Source of the DNA: Bacillota bacterium
GTDB taxonomy: Bacteria; Bacillota; SHA-98; UBA4971
Assembly (NCBI GenBank): GCA_012516125.1
Contig: JAAYXB010000045.1
Span: forward strand, 1-36,174
Direction of reading: 5' to 3'
Length of the DNA: 36,174 nt
A program made the position numbers and the translations under genes. This document shows positions 8,749-15,830 of this stretch, piece after piece. A model generated the notes under the pieces. That model saw only the letters and a list, made by a program, of their open reading frames with translations. It searched no databases and was not told the origin of the DNA. The stretch's first letter is position 1, and each line of letters begins with the position of its first letter.

Positions 8749-9506
8749 CGGCGGTGGCCCGCCGTAATATCACCATGATGAAGCGATACCTGTTCAACAC
8801 GGTGTCCGCTCTGATATCCGTCTATATGGTCTTCTGCCTGGCGTTCTTCGGCATGAAAGCGTTCGCTGCCGCATCGGCGTCGCGCGCCCTCGATGGAACG
8901 TTCGAGGGAACGATCGTGGGCTTTTTCGTATGGACCCTCGCGATCTTTGGTTACTCAGGTCTTTCGTGGGAGCTTATCAACGAAGCGCAGACGGGCACGC
9001 TCGAGCAGCTCTATCTTTCTCCCGCCGGGTTCAAGTGGGTGTGCACATTCAACCTGATGGTCGACTTCCTCGTAAACGTGGCCGCAGCCGTTGTTTTCCT
9101 CTTCGCTATGATGGCCACCACCGGCCGGTGGCTCAACCTGGACGTCGCGAGCATCGCGCCGCTCCTCATCGTGACGGTGCTTGGGGCGTACGGCGCAGGC
9201 TTCGCCCTGGGCGGGCTCGCGCTCGTGTTCAAGAGGATACAAGCCTTCTTCCAGATCGTCCAGTTCGCGTTCATCGGGTGCCTCGTCATTCCATGGCGCA
9301 TACCGTGGGCAAGGTTCCTTCCGCTCTCCATGGGAAACGGCCTTATCTACAGAGTTATGGCGGAAGGGAAGCGCCTGTGGGAGCTGCCGGCGGCAGACGT
9401 GCTGACCGCCCTTGCCGTGGGAGCCGCTTACCTCGCCGTCGGGCTCGCGGTTTTCTCGACGTGCGAGAGAGCAGCGAAAGCGCGCGGCCTCCTCGGCCAC
9501 TATTAG
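8727..9506 (+). CDS. ABC-2 type transporter, permease subunit
   Basis: Integral membrane partner of the preceding ATPase, 259 residues with about six hydrophobic segments (for example FNTVSALISVYMVFCLAFFG, near 24-43). It matches the layout of ABC-2 permeases. The GTG start overlaps the ATPase gene by 22 bases and is preceded by AAAGGAGAGGG. The stop codon overlaps the stop of the convergent hepT gene, so the two transcripts share no spacer and must end inside each other. No substrate is indicated. Confidence 0.88.
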   Translation: MQLAHTLTAVARRNITMMKRYLFNTVSALISVYMVFCLAFFGMKAFAAASASRALDGTFEGTIVGFFVWTLAIFGYSGLSWELINEAQTGTLEQLYLSPAGFKWVCTFNLMVDFLVNVAAAVVFLFAMMATTGRWLNLDVASIAPLLIVTVLGAYGAGFALGGLALVFKRIQAFFQIVQFAFIGCLVIPWRIPWARFLPLSMGNGLIYRVMAEGKRLWELPAADVLTALAVGAAYLAVGLAVFSTCERAAKARGLLGHY

Positions 9507-9946
9507 TGCTGCTGTCCGTCGGTTGAACGTTGCACGAAATCCGCGATCTCGCGGATGAACCGTTCCAGGTCAGGGAGGCCGCTCTCCATGATGGCGTATA
9601 GCTCCTCGTTTGACACATCGTGGTATAGATGAACCAACCTGTTTCGATACCCGGCCATCTGCACGAGGATTTCCGACAGCGACTTGCTGACCACGCCGCG
9701 GTCGCCGAGTCCCCGAGCTATTGACTTGTATTCGCCCGCAAGGCTCACGCCGCCAGTTTTCGCGAGGATGTGCCGCCCTATGTCGAAGACCGCCTCCAGG
9801 GACCGCCGTAGATAGCTCTCCGCGGCGGCTGGTTTGTCCGGATCGGCGAGAAACTCGTCGCGCGACAGCCTCCTGATAACCTTCATGCGAGCGACATAGC
9901 CGCCCAGCATGTCCAGCTTTTCCATCACTCTTCTGGCGTCGATCAC
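9503..9946 (-). CDS. hepT: HepT-like ribonuclease toxin (DUF86)
   Basis: 147-residue all-helical HEPN-family protein. The active-site motif R-x4-H-x-Y is present near 100-107 (RNRLVHLY), so the RNase or AMPylation-target surface appears intact. It is the toxin half of a type VII HepT/MntA pair: in characterised systems, the antitoxin inactivates HepT by adding AMP to the motif tyrosine. Its start overlaps the antitoxin gene by four bases, with the antitoxin upstream, the usual order. The 3' end overlaps the convergent ABC permease stop. Confidence 0.88.
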   Translation of the reverse strand: MIDARRVMEKLDMLGGYVARMKVIRRLSRDEFLADPDKPAAAESYLRRSLEAVFDIGRHILAKTGGVSLAGEYKSIARGLGDRGVVSKSLSEILVQMAGYRNRLVHLYHDVSNEELYAIMESGLPDLERFIREIADFVQRSTDGQQH

Positions 9947-10464
9947 GCCCTCACCTCGCCCTCTCTTTCTCTCAAGATCGAGTGTTCTTCGCGCGCCGCC
10001 AAGTCAGCGGTCCTCTCGCGGAGGTAGGTTTCCAGCACATAACGGAAATCAGCGGCTTTCCTGGCGACCATCTCTTCGTAGTCGTTGCGAAAGTCCGCCG
10101 ACGCCTCGTACACGCATATCCCTCTGACAGCCTGGAACTGGAATACCGAATGGTTCTCCTGAAGCAGGACGAGGTCGAGCTCATTCGGGACAAAGAGGTC
10201 AACCATCGAGCCGTAAAGCCTGGAGTGCAAGAGGTGAAGCTGGCCAGTCCGCGCCAGGTGGTCGAAGTCAAGCAGGACCACGCCCACGTCTATGTCTGTT
10301 AAGGGATCCTCGATGTGAACTCGCCCGCCCAGCAGCATCTGGTAGGCGTTCTCGGCCTGCGACCCGAAGAGGTAGCAGAGGCCTACCCCGTTCCTCTCGC
10401 ATATCTGCCTGAGCGTCTCAATCTTATCTGCTCCTCCGAGTAAAGACCGTGACTCGTCGCTCAT
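9943..10464 (-). CDS. mntA: MntA-like nucleotidyltransferase antitoxin
   Basis: A 173-residue minimal-nucleotidyltransferase protein. YLFGSQAENA and TDIDVGVVLLD supply the GS and DxD active-site motifs. In canonical MntA proteins these are about ten residues apart; here 21 residues separate them, so a loop of about 11 residues (near 42-52) has been added. It presumably AMPylates and neutralises the overlapping HepT. The start ATG (10462-10464) has its best Shine-Dalgarno (AAGGAAGGAG) about 15 bases upstream, rather far. An extended -10 promoter lies about 65 bases upstream. Confidence 0.85.
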   Translation of the reverse strand: MSDESRSLLGGADKIETLRQICERNGVGLCYLFGSQAENAYQMLLGGRVHIEDPLTDIDVGVVLLDFDHLARTGQLHLLHSRLYGSMVDLFVPNELDLVLLQENHSVFQFQAVRGICVYEASADFRNDYEEMVARKAADFRYVLETYLRERTADLAAREEHSILREREGEVRA

Positions 10465-10533
10465 CCCTGGCGCAGTCGGCTCCTTCCTTCAACAATGTGC
10501 GAAGCGAGACACTGCGTGGACCTCGTCCCTGAA

Positions 10534-10542
10534 GCCATTATA
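10534..10542 (-). promoter_or_regulatory. Extended -10 promoter of mntA-hepT
   Basis: On the minus strand TGGTATAAT is a perfect extended -10 element, about 70 bases upstream of the mntA start. No good -35 hexamer is seen at the expected spacing. Confidence 0.55.
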
Positions 10543-10586
10543 CCACGGCTGGTGAAGCCTACCACCCGGTACCTGCCTGCGACTGC

Positions 10587-11381
10587 CTACGACCGTAGGC
10601 CGACCACCCACTTGCCGCCGAAACGGGAGACGAGGTCGTCCCACGTCAGCCCGGCGGCGGCGAGGATCTCGGCCTCGAGGGCCTTGCTCGGGGAAAGCGA
10701 CGCCGTGAGGAGGTCCGTTATGTCGGCACGCCTCTCGTGAAGGTCCGCAAACCGCTCATCCACCGTGACCAGCCTGCGGGTGACGATCTTGTCCGCGTAG
10801 AAGACGACCTTTTCCTCCCAGTTGCGGGGGTAGTCGTCCACGCTGATGATAGAGTCAAGTATGTGCCTGGCGACTATTCCCGCAAGCCCCGGCAGGCCTT
10901 CGGCCCGCACGATCTCGGCTGACGCCTCCGCGTGGTTGCGCGCGCCGCGCCGCACGTGCCGGGGGGATTTTCCTACATCGTGGAGGAGTGCTCCTGCCAC
11001 TACTCGCTCCAGGTTGACGTCCTCCCCACGCTCGACGAGTCGCGCAGCGATGAACCTTGCTACCTCGGCGACCTTGACGGAGTGCTCGATAACGCCGTCA
11101 GGCAGCGCGTACCGGCGGAGGATTCTCATGCACAGTGCTACGGCGCCACCGCCGAGGGCGTCCGCGCTCAAGGCGCCCTCGGCACCCACCGCGCCCTCGC
11201 TCCTGGCCTCGCTTCCTAGGCCCGCCCCATCGGCGGCGCTCCTGCCTTCGGCGCCTGCTGCTCCGGCGACGACGCCCCGGCCACCGCGGCCGTCGGCGTC
11301 CGCATCGCCGGCGATGCTGGCACTGCCAGTAGCCGCCACTCCTTGTGGCTCTGCATCACATGAACGACGTCCCGATCTCAC
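10587..11381 (-). CDS. HD-domain (HDIG-type) phosphohydrolase with Ala/Gly-rich N-terminus
   Basis: Residues 85-264 form an HD domain: His100 (VIEHSVKV), His134-Asp135 (LLHDVGKS), His150, His173 and Asp197 (YADK) fit the metal-binding set of HD phosphohydrolases. The substrate is unknown; the fold hydrolyses nucleotides or phosphodiesters. Residues 10-80 are an Ala/Gly/Asp low-complexity region unlike any HD family. GTG at 11379-11381 has AAAGGA nine bases upstream, so this tail is probably translated. The alternative ATG at 11127-11129, just before the domain, lacks a clear Shine-Dalgarno. The gene lies between an extended -10 promoter and the toxin-antitoxin pair. Confidence 0.82.
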   Translation of the reverse strand: MRSGRRSCDAEPQGVAATGSASIAGDADADGRGGRGVVAGAAGAEGRSAADGAGLGSEARSEGAVGAEGALSADALGGGAVALCMRILRRYALPDGVIEHSVKVAEVARFIAARLVERGEDVNLERVVAGALLHDVGKSPRHVRRGARNHAEASAEIVRAEGLPGLAGIVARHILDSIISVDDYPRNWEEKVVFYADKIVTRRLVTVDERFADLHERRADITDLLTASLSPSKALEAEILAAAGLTWDDLVSRFGGKWVVGLRS

Positions 11382-11478
11382 ACGATGCCCGTCCTTTCAT
11401 GCACAGTCATGGACGGTGCCCCATGTCTCGCGCTCGCCAGGCGCAGAGGGCGAGTCTTGGCGGGCACGCCTAAACACA

Positions 11479-11487
11479 AGTATAGCA
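11479..11487 (-). promoter_or_regulatory. Extended -10 promoter of the HD-domain gene
   Basis: Minus-strand TGCTATACT is an extended -10, about 100 bases before the GTG start. It sits immediately outside the PIN-domain relic. No convincing -35 is present. Confidence 0.45.
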
Positions 11488-11504
11488 TAGGGCGCATGCC
11501 ATAG

Positions 11505-11817
11505 GAGTACGCGCTCGTTGTCACGTCCAACTATGTTATCGACGAAACCATCACGTGGCTACGTTACCATGTGAGCCACAAGGCCGCTGGGGCCTTTCGC
11601 GAGACCCTGACCGAGGCGCGAGCAGCGCACGGACTTACACGTTGAGTGGGTGTCCGAGCGAATCGAGGGCGAAGCCTGGGATATCTTTCTGAAGTACGCC
11701 GACCACGAGCTATCCTTCACCGATTGCACCAGCGCTGTCATCGGCCGGGAGCTTGGGCTCGTTCTGTGGGCCTATAACCGTGACTTCGCCGCGCTGGGGC
11801 TCCAGCTTGTTGGGTAG
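11505..11817 (+). pseudogene. PIN-domain (VapC-like) toxin relic, truncated and frameshifted
   Basis: Translation from 11511 reads ALVVTSNYVIDETITWL and continues to TEARAAHGL, then stops at TGA (11643-11645). After a shift near 11637 the frame reads HVEWVSERIEGEAWDIFLKY, then ADHELSFTDCTSAVIGRELG, ending at TAG 11815-11817. The DET acid, the E-x-W-x-x-F helix and the SFTDCTS acid motif are PIN-domain hallmarks. The usual N-terminal DTSAL segment is missing, since a TAG at 11502 precedes the open frame. It is thus both 5'-truncated and frameshifted and cannot make a whole toxin. No antitoxin gene is recognised beside it. Confidence 0.75.
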
Positions 11818-12235
11818 ACCCCGGGCGTACCGGCTGTTCTGCAGGTACGCGTGGGCGGTGGCCGCGGAAAGCGTAGCCTCCCTGGGCAAGCGAGCTGTCC
11901 TTGCTATCGCTTCTTCCAGGTCAGCCTTAACACGTAACCTCCCTGGGCGTGCCGACCGGCCAAGCACCGGCGAACACCACCGCCGCCCGCACCGGTGCCA
12001 GCACCGGTGCACTGCCGGCGCCGACACTGGCGCCGGCGCCACGGCGAACACCACGAACCCCGGCAACTGCCAGTTTGGTCGAGCGCGGCGACGGCTATGA
12101 GGCGACTCAACCGAGTTGCGTTGCCACGATGTGGGAAAGATCAAGAAAAGAGGCAGCGCGGAGTCCACTGACACCCACGCTCGCAGCTGCTCGCAATCCT
12201 GCCGCGCGGCCGCGCCTCTTCGCATTCGCTTCCCC
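11818..12235. other. GC-rich intergenic region; no gene supported
   Basis: About 420 bases lie between the PIN relic and the zur promoter. They contain two CCTCCCTGGGC direct copies (near 11878 and 11940) and a CACCGGTGC/GGCGCCGG-rich low-complexity stretch at about 11990-12050. A possible long-range stem pairs AGAGGC-GCGCGG near 12151 with its complement near 12203-12219. Open frames on both strands lack motifs and start signals. Confidence 0.4.
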
Positions 12236-12285
12236 TTGACACGCGTATGGCGCGGGCGTACAGTACTAGTTGAAAATGATGTTCA
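12236..12285 (+). promoter_or_regulatory. Promoter and Fur/Zur-type operator of the zinc operon
   Basis: TTGACA (12236-12241) and TACAGT (12259-12264) are 17 bases apart. Over the expected start site lies the 7-1-7 palindrome TGAAAATGATGTTCA (12271-12285), with six of seven arm positions complementary. Position and symmetry fit a Fur-family operator that would shut the operon when zinc is sufficient; the regulator encoded immediately downstream is the obvious ligand. Confidence 0.75.
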
Positions 12286-12297
12286 GTTAGAGGGGCA

Positions 12298-12735
12298 ATG
12301 GAAGTGATCAACCTGGAAAGGCTCGAACAACAACTAAAGGCTCGTGGCTGCAAGCTGACCCGGCAGCGACGTGCGGTGCTCGGCGTTGTCGCCAAGACCG
12401 AGGGGCGGCTCGACGCGGCCCGAGTATGCGAAGACGCAAGAGCTGAATGCCCTGAGATCGGCCTCACCACGGTGTACCGCACCCTCGACATCCTCGCGGA
12501 CCTCGGCGCCCTCAGACGCCTGCATCTGCCTGACGGGTGCAGCAGTTACGCCACGGCGTCCCCCGGGCACCGCCACCATCTCATTTGCGTGGGGTGCGGC
12601 AGGGCCGTGGAGTTCGAGGGCTGCGACCTCACAGCCCTGGTTGATTCCGTAGCTTCGCGGACAGGCTTCGAGATCGAAGACCATTGGTTGCAACTCCTGG
12701 GAAGGTGTCCGGCATGTCAAGAAAGACGCCTCTAA
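12298..12735 (+). CDS. zur: Fur-family metalloregulator, probably Zur
   Basis: 145-residue repressor with an N-terminal winged helix (CKLTRQRRAVLGVV, TTVYRTLDILADLG) and a C-terminal dimerisation and metal-binding domain (HRHHLICVGCG). The two CxxC pairs (Cys97/100, Cys137/140) form the structural zinc site. Being first gene of a znu operon makes a zinc-sensing role more likely than an iron one. The start may be ATG 12298 or GTG 12304; the AGAGGGG at 12290-12295 is better spaced for the GTG. The znuA start lies inside its 3' end. Autoregulation through the upstream palindrome is inferred. Confidence 0.9.
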   Translation: MEVINLERLEQQLKARGCKLTRQRRAVLGVVAKTEGRLDAARVCEDARAECPEIGLTTVYRTLDILADLGALRRLHLPDGCSSYATASPGHRHHLICVGCGRAVEFEGCDLTALVDSVASRTGFEIEDHWLQLLGRCPACQERRL

Positions 12736-13709
12736 ATGAGAGTGCAGAGACTCTCCTGACTTTAGCCCCTGTCCTTGTCGTCGCGACTGTGCTGGCGGTA
12801 ATGCTTTCTGTGCCTATGGGCTCCCGCACCGTACTCGAGCCGTTATGCGAGGCGGCTTCAGGCAACACGGCGGCCGCCGACGCGGGCAAAGTGCGAGTCG
12901 TCGTGAGCATCCTGCCGCAGGCTTATTTCGTGGAGCGCATCGGCGGCGACAGGGTGGACGTGTCGGTCATGGTCCCACCAGGGGCGAGCCCACATACATA
13001 CGAGCCAACGGCCAGCCAGATGCGTGACCTCGCCCGCGCGCGGATGTATGTGCGCATCCGCGTCCACTTCGAGGAAGCGTGGATGCCGCGCATCGCCGCG
13101 GCCAACAAGAACATGCTGATCGTGGACTCGACCTCGGGAATCGCGCTTTCACGCGACGACGACCCCCACGTGTGGCTGTCCCCGAAGCTCGTGCGCGTCC
13201 AGGCCGAGCACATCTATCGCGGGCTTGTGAAGGTCGACTCGGCCAGCCGCGAGGTCTACGAGCGCAATAAGGAAGCGTTCCTCCGGGAACTGGACGCCCT
13301 GGACGAAGAGCTTGCCAGGGTCCTGGCGCCCGTGAGAGGCAAGCGCTTCATGGTGCTGCACCCCGCCTGGGGCTATTTCGCCAGGGACTACGGACTTGAG
13401 GAGCTGCCCATAGAGCTCGAGGGCAAGGAGCCAAGTGCGAGAGAGCTGGCGGCGCTCGTTGAGGCTGCAAAGGCGAATCGGGTAGAGGTCGTTTTCGTAC
13501 AGCCTCAGATGAACCCAAGGGCGGCCGAGGTGCTCGCGCGACAGATCGGCGCCCGCGTGGTGACCGTGGACCCGCTTGCGCGGGACTGGGCGGCGAACCT
13601 TCGCACCGTGGCGCGGACCCTCGCCGAGGCGCTGGGCGCCGGAAACGCCGACGGGCGAACGGACGCTCACTTAGCTACCGGTCCCCCGCATGGGATGGTG
13701 ACACTCTGA
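12714..13709 (+). CDS. znuA: Zinc ABC transporter, substrate-binding protein
   Basis: Exported cluster A-I binding protein (331 residues from the ATG at 12714, which has GGGAAGG upstream and lies inside zur). A hydrophobic segment near 14-35 serves as export signal; a Cys near 45 (EPLCEA) is a poor lipobox. The metal ligands are His94 (SPHTYEP), His152 (DPHVWLSP), His216 (VLHPAWGYFARDYG) and Asp286 (VDPLA), the 3-His/1-acid set of zinc/manganese SBPs. The long His-rich loop of many ZnuA proteins is absent. It delivers metal to ZnuB and ZnuC. Manganese cannot be excluded, but the Zur-type regulator favours zinc. Confidence 0.92.
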   Translation: MSRKTPLNESAETLLTLAPVLVVATVLAVMLSVPMGSRTVLEPLCEAASGNTAAADAGKVRVVVSILPQAYFVERIGGDRVDVSVMVPPGASPHTYEPTASQMRDLARARMYVRIRVHFEEAWMPRIAAANKNMLIVDSTSGIALSRDDDPHVWLSPKLVRVQAEHIYRGLVKVDSASREVYERNKEAFLRELDALDEELARVLAPVRGKRFMVLHPAWGYFARDYGLEELPIELEGKEPSARELAALVEAAKANRVEVVFVQPQMNPRAAEVLARQIGARVVTVDPLARDWAANLRTVARTLAEALGAGNADGRTDAHLATGPPHGMVTL

Positions 13710-14573
13710 ATGCGCAATACGCACATCGATGCAAACGCAACCGATGAAGTGATCCGCCTTGAGAATGTCTGGGTCCAGTACGACGGCGTCCCCGTCCTGG
13801 AGGACGTCAACCTCGTCGTTCGCGAAGGGGATTTCATCGGGGTCATCGGCCCCAACGGCGGCGGCAAGACCACGCTCCTCAGGACCATCCTCGGGCTTAC
13901 GAAACCCAGCCGCGGGAGCGTGACGGTGCTGGGAACAAGCCCGCTAAAAGGGCGCAGGTTCGTCGGGTACGTGCCGCAATATTCGTCGTTTGACCGGGAC
14001 TTCCCTGCCAGCGCCTGGGACGTTGTGCTCATGGGGCGGCTGGGGCATACGGGTTGCTTCAGGAGGTACACGGAAGAAGACCGGGCGGTCGCCACCGCAG
14101 CGCTCAGGGCCGTGGAGATGCTCGACCTAAAGGATCGGCAGATAGGCCGCCTCTCCTGGGGACAGAGGCAGCGGATCCTCATAGCGAGGGCGCTCGCCGC
14201 CGAGCCGAAGGCACTCCTGCTGGACGAGCCCGCCGCGGCCCTCGACAGCCAGATCGAGGCAGGGCTCTACGACCTCCTGCGCGCCCTGAACGAGAAGGTG
14301 ACCATCGTGATGGTGTCCCACGACATCGGGGTCATCTCAACTTATGTGAAGTCCATCGCGTGCCTCAACCGCAGGCTTGTATACCACAATTCCAGGGAGA
14401 TCACCCGCGACATGCTGAGTGTGGCGTACGAGTGCCCCGTGGACCTCATCGCGCACGGGCTTGCGCACCGGGTCCTGGACACGCACGAGGAGGTCGCAGA
14501 TATGACGCGCGGAGCCGTCTCGGCGAATACGCACGGAGCCATGTCCAACACTTACGAGGAGGTCCGTGAATGA
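13710..14573 (+). CDS. znuC: Zinc ABC transporter, ATP-binding protein
   Basis: 287-residue ATPase: Walker A GPNGGGKTTLL (near 48-58), signature RLSWGQRQRI, Walker B ALLLDEPAAALD, and the switch His in VSHDIG. It starts directly after the znuA stop. The last 35 or so residues form a short polar tail. It powers import through ZnuB, whose gene overlaps its stop codon (ATGA). Confidence 0.94.
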   Translation: MRNTHIDANATDEVIRLENVWVQYDGVPVLEDVNLVVREGDFIGVIGPNGGGKTTLLRTILGLTKPSRGSVTVLGTSPLKGRRFVGYVPQYSSFDRDFPASAWDVVLMGRLGHTGCFRRYTEEDRAVATAALRAVEMLDLKDRQIGRLSWGQRQRILIARALAAEPKALLLDEPAAALDSQIEAGLYDLLRALNEKVTIVMVSHDIGVISTYVKSIACLNRRLVYHNSREITRDMLSVAYECPVDLIAHGLAHRVLDTHEEVADMTRGAVSANTHGAMSNTYEEVRE

Positions 14574-15424
14574 TGTTGCAGGTCCTCCAATACGAGTTCA
14601 TGCGGAACGCCCTCGCCGCGGGCATCCTCGTCAGCGTGGCCTGTGGGATAATGGGCACCTACGTCGTGGTGAACAGGATCGTCTTCCTGGCCGGTGGGAT
14701 CTCGCACGCAGCGTATGGCGGGATTGGTCTCGGAATCTTCCTTGGCGCGAGCCCGGTCGCCGGGGCCGTGTCGTTCAGCCTCGCGGCCGCCCTGGCCATG
14801 GGCGTCGTGAGCAGGCGGGCGCGGCAGGGCGTGGACATCGCCATCGGCATCATGTGGGCGATGGGGATGGCCCTCGGCATAATCCTCATCGATATGACGC
14901 CCGGTTACTCGGCGGATCTCATGAGCTATCTCTTCGGCAGCATACTTGCGGTCCCGGGCAGCGATATCGCTCTCATGGGCGCGCTCGATGCCGTCATAAT
15001 CCTGGCCGTGGCCGTCCTCTACAAGGAACTCCTCGCCGTCTCGTTCGACGAGGAGTTCGCCTCGGTGCTGGGCGTGCCTGTGGAGCGGCTGTACCTCCTG
15101 CTTCTCGGCCTCGTCGCCCTCACGGCCGTCATGGCCATGCGGGTCGTGGGCCTCATCCTGACGATAGCCCTTCTAACAATCCCGGCGGCCGTCAGCCGCC
15201 AGTTCACCGCCCATCTGGGCAAGATGATGGCGCTCTCATGCCTCCTCGGGGCCGCGTTCACCCTCGCAGGCCTGTGGCTCTCGTACGCCTTTGACCTCAC
15301 CCCTGGGGCCACGATCGTCATGGTCTCCGGCGCCGCCTTCGCGCTCTCCTCGCTGTGCCGAGGCCTCAGACACCGAAAACCCGCTACGGCGGCGCCCGCC
15401 GCACCGTCGTCACGCCCGGCGTAG
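14570..15424 (+). CDS. znuB: Zinc ABC transporter, permease
   Basis: 284-residue membrane protein of the ABC-3 family with seven or more hydrophobic helices, starting MMLQVLQYEFMRNALAAGIL. GGISHAAYGGIGLGIFLG is the helix that recurs in this family as the SHA motif. It overlaps znuC by four bases and has GAGGAGGT ahead of it. The C-terminal Ala/Pro-rich tail is non-conserved. It completes the zur-znuACB operon; no clear terminator follows. Confidence 0.94.
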   Translation: MMLQVLQYEFMRNALAAGILVSVACGIMGTYVVVNRIVFLAGGISHAAYGGIGLGIFLGASPVAGAVSFSLAAALAMGVVSRRARQGVDIAIGIMWAMGMALGIILIDMTPGYSADLMSYLFGSILAVPGSDIALMGALDAVIILAVAVLYKELLAVSFDEEFASVLGVPVERLYLLLLGLVALTAVMAMRVVGLILTIALLTIPAAVSRQFTAHLGKMMALSCLLGAAFTLAGLWLSYAFDLTPGATIVMVSGAAFALSSLCRGLRHRKPATAAPAAPSSRPA

Positions 15425-15537
15425 CCTCGCAGACGCATGGCCCTCCGTTATGCTCCACTATTACAGGAGGATTCCAGCGTCTTGTGACGAATCGCACACG
15501 TTAAGCGTATACCCAGGCATGTTAAGCAGAGGATCCC

Positions 15538-15768
15538 ATGAAGAAGCCTTGCGTGTGGGCCGTCATCGCGGTTGTCTTGGCAACCTAGCTGTTACTGGCA
15601 GGCGCGGCGTTGCCGTTGGGTAAATCCCAAGCACTCGCGGCGCCACTGAAGCGAGCCAGGGCGGAGCGACAAGGCAGCTACCTGGGACGGAAGGGACCGG
15701 AGGGACGGGAGAGGCGGGAGAGACGGGAGAGACGGGAGAGACGGGAGGAGCGGGGGCATAGGTGGTAG
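15538..15768 (+). pseudogene. Small secreted-protein gene interrupted by an amber codon
   Basis: ATG at 15538 has AGAGGA five bases upstream and encodes MKKPCVWAVIAVVLAT, then TAG (15586-15588), then in the same frame LLLAGAALPLGKSQALAAPL, and continues to TAG at 15766-15768. Without the amber it would be a 76-residue protein with a classical signal peptide cleaved near SQALAA. The mature part is short and highly charged (Arg/Glu), much of it made by a 9-base tandem repeat. I take it as a dead gene. Amber read-through is possible in principle, but nothing nearby supports it. Confidence 0.55.
15706..15750 (+). repeat. Five tandem copies of a 9-base unit (CGGGAGAGA)
   Basis: Units at 15706, 15715, 15724, 15733 and 15742; the first and last differ by one or two bases. 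In the frame of the broken secreted-protein gene each adds an Arg/Glu-rich tripeptide. Copy number change would not shift the frame. Confidence 0.85.
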
Positions 15769-15830
15769 GCCGATTTCCGTCTCATGTGCTCGTGTGCCGC
15801 CCTGCCGGGCGTCGGAGGACGCGAAATACG

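Noticed and set aside
11710-12225. Minus-strand open frame of 171 codons before zur
   Set aside because: It overlaps the PIN relic, is partly simple CACCGG-type sequence, and lacks a start signal or known motif.
15586-15588. Amber codon as pyrrolysine or programmed read-through
   Set aside because: No supporting stem-loop or decoding machinery in the window; a nonsense mutation is simpler.
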